Assembly (NCBI RefSeq): GCF_900111005.1
Contig: NZ_FOFV01000028.1
Coordinates: 41,274-105,273 of the forward strand
Direction of reading: 5' to 3'
DNA length: 64,000 bases
Source: Lentzea albida
Lineage (GTDB): Bacteria; Actinomycetota; Actinomycetes; Mycobacteriales; Pseudonocardiaceae
Below the pieces are notes generated by a model. It made no database searches. It had not been told where the DNA came from and saw only the letters and a program-made list of their open reading frames with translations. Shown piece after piece: positions 59,038 through 64,000 of the stretch. How positions within the stretch are numbered: the first letter of the stretch is position 1; each line of letters opens with the position of its first letter. A program made the position numbers and the translations under genes.

Positions 59038-62000
59038 TCAGCGATCCCGCAGGCGGCCGAGCTCGTTGTCGATGAACGCGAAGACCTCGTCGGTGCTCGC
59101 GGTGTGGATCCGGTCCGCGACCGCGCGCTCGTCGGACTCCTTGGTCTGACCGCTCCACTGCTCCAGCAGCAACCGCAGCCGGATCGCGACGCCTGCCCGG
59201 AGGTCGTCGTCGGCGTCGCAGGCCGCCAGCACGGACTCCAGCCGGTCCAGTTCGGCCAGCGGTGACAGGTCTCCGCCTTCCCCGGAACCACCGGCCAGCG
59301 CGGTCACCAGGTGTGCCGCCAGCGCGGCGGGTGTGGGGTGGTCGAACACCAGCGTGGCGGGCAGCCGCAGCCCGGTGACGGCGCTGAGCCGGTTGCGCAG
59401 CTCGATCGCGGTCAGCGAGTCGAACCCCAGCTGCCGGAACTCCTGGTCCGCCACGACCTCGTCCGCGTCGGTGTGCGCCAGCACCTCGGCCGCGTGCGAC
59501 CGGACCAGGTCGAGGGCGAACGCGGTCCGCTCGCCCTCAGGCATCCCGCGAAGCTGGTCGGCCACCGAGTCGACGACGGGGATCGCGCGCGCGGCCGTCC
59601 GGCGCCGCGGATCGGTCGTGCTCGCGGGAGGCAGTGCGACCACCGAGGGTTCACCGGAGGCCAGCGCGGCGTCGAAGAGCCGCAGTCCCTGCTCCACCGA
59701 CAAGGTCGCCGCACCGGCGCGGGACATCCGTTCGAGCGCGGCTTCGCCCAGCGTCGCGGTCATGCCCGCGGTGGGCGCCCAGGCACCCCACGCCACCGAC
59801 ACCGCGGGCAGGCCCTGACCCGCGCGGTGCGCCGCCAAGGCGTCGAGGAAGACGTTCGCCGCGGCGTAGTTCGCCTGTCCGGGGCTGCCCACGACACCGG
59901 AGACCGAGGAGTACAGCACGAAACCGGCGAGGTCCTTCTCCCGCGTCAGCTCGTGCAGGTGCCAGGCCGCGTCCGCCTTCGGGCGCAAGACCGCGTCGAG
60001 CCGCGGCGCGGTCAGCGAGGCGATGACGCCGTCGTCGAGCACACCCGCCGTGTGCACCACGGCTGTCAACGGGTGTTCGTCGGGGATACCCGCCAAGAGG
60101 CCGGCCAGCGACGCGCGATCGGAGACGTCGCACTCGGCGACCACGACGTGTGCGCCGTGCCCGGCCAGTTCGGCGACGAGCTCGGGGGCGCCCGGTGTGG
60201 CGAGGCCACGCCGACCGGCGAGCACGAGCCGCCGGGCTCCGTGCTCGCACACCAGGTGGCGTGCCAGCTCACTGCCCAGCCCGCCCGTACCGCCGGTGAT
60301 CAGCACCGTGCCGTCCGGGTCCCACCGAGCCGGTTCGGTGCCGGCGGGCGTGCGCGTGAGCCGCCCGACGCGCACCTCACCGGCGCGGATGAGGACCTGG
60401 GTCTCGTCGGGCAGAACCTGCTCGGCCAGTCCCGCCAGCGCCACCGAGTCGTCCGAGTCGACCAGAAGCAGCCGGCCCGGTTCCTCCGACTGCGCCGAGC
60501 GGACCAGGCCCCACACCGCGGCGGCCGCGACGTCGGCCACGTGCTCACGGGCGTCCGCTGCCACGGCGCCCCTGGTGAGGAACACCAGCCGTGAAGTCGC
60601 GAACCGGTCGTCCGCCAGGAACTCCTGCACCACCTCCAGCGCACGTGCGGTCAGCAGGTGGGTGGAGGCGACGACGTCGTCGGGGTCTCCCGCGACCGGG
60701 ACGACCAGGGTGCCCGGTTCCGCGTCGGCGAGCCCGCGGTCGAACCAGCCGCCGACCTCGGTGACAGGAGCCGCGGCGGGCTGGACTGCCAGTGCCGCCC
60801 ACTCCAGCCGCAGGAGCGGCTCGGGCGAGCCGACGACCGCGACCGGGGTCGGCGCGGGCCCGAGCACCACCGAGGCACACGTGATCACAGGCGCTCCCGA
60901 GGCGTCCACCGCGCTCAGCGACACGGTCTCCGCTCCGCTCCTGGCCACGTGCACCCGGATCGCGGAGGCGCCGGACGCGTGCAGCGCGACGCCGCTCCAC
61001 GAGAGCGGGACCACGTCGTCGAACCCGAGCAGTGCCGCGGCCCCCACGGCCGCGTCGAGCAGTGCCGGGTGCAGACCGAACGCCTCTCCGTCCTCGTGGT
61101 CGGGCAGAGAGACCTCGGCCAGCACCTCGTCGCCGTGCCGCCACACCGCCCGCAGGCCAGGGAGGCCACCGGTCTCCCGCCGTGTCGCGCCGTCCGGTGG
61201 CCACGCCGAAGTGAGCCGGGTCCCCGCGTCGAGTCCGGTGCTCAGCACGCCGGTCGCGTGTTCGACCCAGTTCCCCTCATCGGCCACGCGGGCGTGCACG
61301 TGCAGTGCGCGCCGGCCGGACTCGCCGGGAGCACCGATCCGCACCTGGACCTGGACCGCCTCGCGTTCGGGCACCACGACCGGGGCGACCACCTCCAGCT
61401 CGTCCACCCGCGCACAGCCCACCTCGTCGCCCGCCCTGATCGCCAGCTCCAGCAGGGCCGTGGACGGGAACAGCGCGACGTCACCCACCCGGTGCCCGGC
61501 CAGCCACGGATGCGTCGCCTGGGACAGCAGACCGGTCAGCACGACCTCGCCGGAGTCCGCCAGGTGCACCGAGGCGCCGAGGAACGGGTGGCGGGCCTCG
61601 ACCTGGCCGACGCCGGACGGGCCCGCGCTCGCCGCCGACACCGCCGGCCAGAACCGGCGGTGCTGGAACGGGTACGGCGGGAGATCCACCAGACGCCCGG
61701 GGACGAGCACCTGCCGCCAGTCCACCTCGGCACCGCTGACGTGCAGCCGGGCCAGCGCGGTCAGCAGAGCGGTCTCCTCGTCGCGGTCCCTGCGCAGCGC
61801 CGGCACCGCGAGTCCCTCGTCCACCAGGCCCGACAGGACACCGTCGGGCCCCAGCTCCAGAAACGCGGTCACCCCCGCCTCGGTCGCCGCCCGCACCCCG
61901 TCGGCGAAACGGACGGTCTCGCGCACGTGCCTCACCCAGTACCCCGGCTCCCGGAGTTCGTCGGTGGCGGGCGCTCCGGTCAGGTTGGACACCACCGGCA

Positions 62001-64000
62001 CCAGAGGTTCGTGCAGCGTCAACCCCTTCACGACCACGGCGAAGTCCTCGAGCATCGGCTCCATCAACGGCGAGTGGAACGCGTGCGACACCCGCAACCG
62101 GCGGGTCCTGCGCTCGGCGAACCCCTCGGCGATCGCGAGCACCCCGGCCTCCTCGCCCGAGATCACCACCGAGTCGGACCTGTTCACAGCCGCGATCGAC
62201 ACACCTCCGCCCAGCAGCGGCAGGACCTCCTCCTCGGTGGCCTCGATCGCGACCATCGCTCCCCGTGACGGCAGGGCCTGCATCAACGCGGCCCGTGCGT
62301 TCACCAGCGCGCACGCGTCCTCCAGCGACAGGATTCCGCCGGCGTGCGCCGCGGCGACCTCGCCGATCGAGTGGCCGCCCACGAGGACCGGCCGCACGCC
62401 CCACGACAGGACGAGGCGGAACAACGCCACCCCGACCGCGAACAGCGCGGGCTGCGCGTGCACGGTCATGTCCAGCAGGTCGGGGTCCTCCCCCCACATC
62501 ACGTCCCGCAGCCCTGGGTTCAGCAGCGAGAGCGTGGTGTCGAAGGCTTCGGCGAACACGGGGAACCGCGCGTGGAGCTCCCGTCCCATCCCCAGGCGCT
62601 GCGAACCCTGTCCGGGGAAGAGGAAGGCGATCCGCTGCGGGCTCGCGACGCCCCGGGCGACCTCGGTGACACCGCCCCCCGCGGAGAGCAGCACGGCACG
62701 GTGGTCGAGGACCGGCCGCCGCGCCAACGACCAGCCGACGTCGGTCCGAGGCGAGCCGACGGACCCCAGGCTCGCGATCCGGGTGGCCAGTGCCTGCTCG
62801 GACTTCGCGGACACGACCCACGGGATCACGCGGTCGTCGTCGTGTCCGGCGTGGCCGGTTTCCGGGCCCTGCTCCAGGACCACGTGCGCGTTCGTGCCGC
62901 TGAGCCCGAATGACGACACACCGCCACGCCGCGGCCTCCCTGTAGCGGGCCACGTCGTGTTCTCAGTCGTCAGCTCCACCGCGGCCGCGGACCAGTCCAC
63001 GTGCGATGAAGGCGCGTCCACGTGCAGCGTCTTCGGGGCGACACCGTGCCGCAGTGCCTGCACCATCTTGATGACGCCCGCGACTCCCGCCGCGGCCTGG
63101 GTGTGCCCGATGTTCGACTTCACCGATCCCAGCAGCAGCGGGTGCCGGCGGCCCTTGCCGTACACGGCCTGCAGTGCCTGGGCCTCGATCGGGTCTCCCA
63201 GCGGCGTCCCGGTGCCGTGTGCCTCGACGACGTCCACATCGGACGGTGCGAGGCCGGCCTGCGCCAGTGCCGCGCGGATCACGCGCTGCTGGGACGGGCC
63301 GTTGGGGGCCGTCAGCCCGTTCGACGCGCCGTCGGAGTTCACCGCCGAACCGCGCACCACCGCGAGCACCCGGTGCCCGAGGCGGTCCGCGTCGGACAAC
63401 CGCTCGACCACGAGCACGCCGACGCCTTCGCCCCAGCCCGTTCCGTCCGCTCCGTCGGCGAACGCCTTGCACCGGCCGTCGGGCGACAACCCGCCCTGGC
63501 GCGAGAACCCGGCGAAGTTCATCGGTGTGGTCATCACGGTCACACCACCGGCGAGAGCCAGCCCGCACTCGCCCCGCCGGAGGGCCTCGACCGCGAGGTG
63601 CAGCGACACCAACGACGACGAGCAGGCGGTGTCGACCGTCATCGCGGGACCCTCGAAGCCGAACGTGTAGGACAACCGTCCGGAGAGGACACTCGCGGCG
63701 AGCCCGGTGCTAGCGTGCCCGGCGGTGTCCTCCCCGGAGGCGAACACGGCGTGGACGTAGTCCTGGCCGTTGGTGCCGACGAACACCCCGGTGCGGCTGC
63801 CCCGCAGCGCGACCGGATCGATCCCCGCCTGTTCCAGCGCGTCCCAGGAGACCTCCAGCAGGACCCGCTGCTGCGGATCCATGGCCAGCGCTTCCCTCGG
63901 GGAGATCCCGAAGAAGGCCGCGTCGAACCCGGCGACGTCCGGCAGGAAGGCACCGGACGACGTCGATCCCAGATCAGCGCCCAGGTCCCAGCCGCGATCG
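59038..64000 (-). CDS. Modular type I polyketide synthase, penultimate module (5' end beyond the right edge)
   Basis: About 1,653 C-terminal residues are visible, from inside a KS (DRGWDLG) to the stop; the start lies beyond 64000. Order on the minus strand: KS with Cys in DTACSSS near 63628; malonyl AT with GHSIGE near 62365 and HAFH; a DH region with its His near 61492 in [14 protein letters not shown] with GGTGGLG near 60285, LDD (B-type), intact Ser and NYAAAN; ACP with GFDSL near 59422; C-terminal docking tail ([12 protein letters not shown]) expected to bind the terminal module. The DH is degenerate: the YGPxFxG strand is deleted near 61165 ([18 protein letters not shown] replaces a longer stretch) and the second catalytic motif reads LLDAAVG, without the usual Gln or His. 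It is probably inactive, so this module should leave a hydroxyl. The reading frame is intact. More modules may precede this one. Confidence 0.93.
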   Translation of the reverse strand, partial: DRGWDLGADLGSTSSGAFLPDVAGFDAAFFGISPREALAMDPQQRVLLEVSWDALEQAGIDPVALRGSRTGVFVGTNGQDYVHAVFASGEDTAGHASTGLAASVLSGRLSYTFGFEGPAMTVDTACSSSLVSLHLAVEALRRGECGLALAGGVTVMTTPMNFAGFSRQGGLSPDGRCKAFADGADGTGWGEGVGVLVVERLSDADRLGHRVLAVVRGSAVNSDGASNGLTAPNGPSQQRVIRAALAQAGLAPSDVDVVEAHGTGTPLGDPIEAQALQAVYGKGRRHPLLLGSVKSNIGHTQAAAGVAGVIKMVQALRHGVAPKTLHVDAPSSHVDWSAAAVELTTENTTWPATGRPRRGGVSSFGLSGTNAHVVLEQGPETGHAGHDDDRVIPWVVSAKSEQALATRIASLGSVGSPRTDVGWSLARRPVLDHRAVLLSAGGGVTEVARGVASPQRIAFLFPGQGSQRLGMGRELHARFPVFAEAFDTTLSLLNPGLRDVMWGEDPDLLDMTVHAQPALFAVGVALFRLVLSWGVRPVLVGGHSIGEVAAAHAGGILSLEDACALVNARAALMQALPSRGAMVAIEATEEEVLPLLGGGVSIAAVNRSDSVVISGEEAGVLAIAEGFAERRTRRLRVSHAFHSPLMEPMLEDFAVVVKGLTLHEPLVPVVSNLTGAPATDELREPGYWVRHVRETVRFADGVRAATEAGVTAFLELGPDGVLSGLVDEGLAVPALRRDRDEETALLTALARLHVSGAEVDWRQVLVPGRLVDLPPYPFQHRRFWPAVSAASAGPSGVGQVEARHPFLGASVHLADSGEVVLTGLLSQATHPWLAGHRVGDVALFPSTALLELAIRAGDEVGCARVDELEVVAPVVVPEREAVQVQVRIGAPGESGRRALHVHARVADEGNWVEHATGVLSTGLDAGTRLTSAWPPDGATRRETGGLPGLRAVWRHGDEVLAEVSLPDHEDGEAFGLHPALLDAAVGAAALLGFDDVVPLSWSGVALHASGASAIRVHVARSGAETVSLSAVDASGAPVITCASVVLGPAPTPVAVVGSPEPLLRLEWAALAVQPAAAPVTEVGGWFDRGLADAEPGTLVVPVAGDPDDVVASTHLLTARALEVVQEFLADDRFATSRLVFLTRGAVAADAREHVADVAAAAVWGLVRSAQSEEPGRLLLVDSDDSVALAGLAEQVLPDETQVLIRAGEVRVGRLTRTPAGTEPARWDPDGTVLITGGTGGLGSELARHLVCEHGARRLVLAGRRGLATPGAPELVAELAGHGAHVVVAECDVSDRASLAGLLAGIPDEHPLTAVVHTAGVLDDGVIASLTAPRLDAVLRPKADAAWHLHELTREKDLAGFVLYSSVSGVVGSPGQANYAAANVFLDALAAHRAGQGLPAVSVAWGAWAPTAGMTATLGEAALERMSRAGAATLSVEQGLRLFDAALASGEPSVVALPPASTTDPRRRTAARAIPVVDSVADQLRGMPEGERTAFALDLVRSHAAEVLAHTDADEVVADQEFRQLGFDSLTAIELRNRLSAVTGLRLPATLVFDHPTPAALAAHLVTALAGGSGEGGDLSPLAELDRLESVLAACDADDDLRAGVAIRLRLLLEQWSGQTKESDERAVADRIHTASTDEVFAFIDNELGRLRDR

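Noticed and set aside
51726-59075. Plus-strand open frame of 2,449 codons across the terminal PKS
   Set aside because: Shadow frame produced by high GC content; it even runs through the hairpins and the end of the P450 gene.

Overview
The window is a 64 kb, very GC-rich slice of an actinomycete secondary-metabolite locus, from Streptomyces or a Pseudonocardiales-type genus (inferred from base composition and gene families only). It is almost entirely a modular type I polyketide synthase (PKS) cluster that continues past both edges. I saw no tRNA, rRNA, CRISPR array, insertion sequence or regulator gene.

Layout, left to right. (1) Positions 1-42854, minus strand: four PKS genes transcribed leftward in the order of chain growth. 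The first (25146-42854) holds a loading ACP and modules 1-3. The second (20481-25115) holds module 4. The third (9085-20484) holds modules 5-7. The fourth (1-9055, cut by the left edge) holds modules 8 and 9. (2) Positions 43070-45558, plus strand: a nitrilase-family amidohydrolase and an FAD amine oxidase. (3) Positions 45680-48012, minus strand: an acyl-CoA ligase coupled to a stand-alone acyltransferase. (4) Positions 48263-51885, plus strand: a glycosyltransferase, a DegT-family sugar aminotransferase and a cytochrome P450. (5) Positions 52059-64000, minus strand: the end of the assembly line, with a KS-AT-DH-KR-ACP module (cut by the right edge) followed by a fully reducing terminal module with a thioesterase.

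How the genes fit together (inference). Amine oxidase, amidohydrolase, ligase and free acyltransferase form the set that in marginolactone and ECO-02301-type pathways turns L-arginine into 4-guanidinobutyryl-CoA and loads it on the first ACP. The lone N-terminal ACP of the 25146-42854 protein is the expected acceptor. Modules 1-3 would then build a side chain with one alkene, a saturated stretch and a methyl branch. Module 4 adds methyl plus hydroxyl, module 5 leaves a ketone, modules 6-7 leave hydroxyls, and modules 8-9 begin a conjugated diene. The last two visible modules add a hydroxyl (its DH looks dead) and a saturated alpha-methyl acyl end released by the thioesterase. The glycosyltransferase, aminotransferase and P450 resemble the mycosamine and late-oxidation genes of polyene macrolides such as amphotericin and nystatin. 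The locus therefore looks like a marginolactone-type starter system combined with polyene-type aminosugar tailoring.

Regulation. Both divergent intergenic regions carry a sequence resembling the PAS-LuxR (PimM-type) operator of polyene clusters. Both convergent junctions carry strong hairpins.
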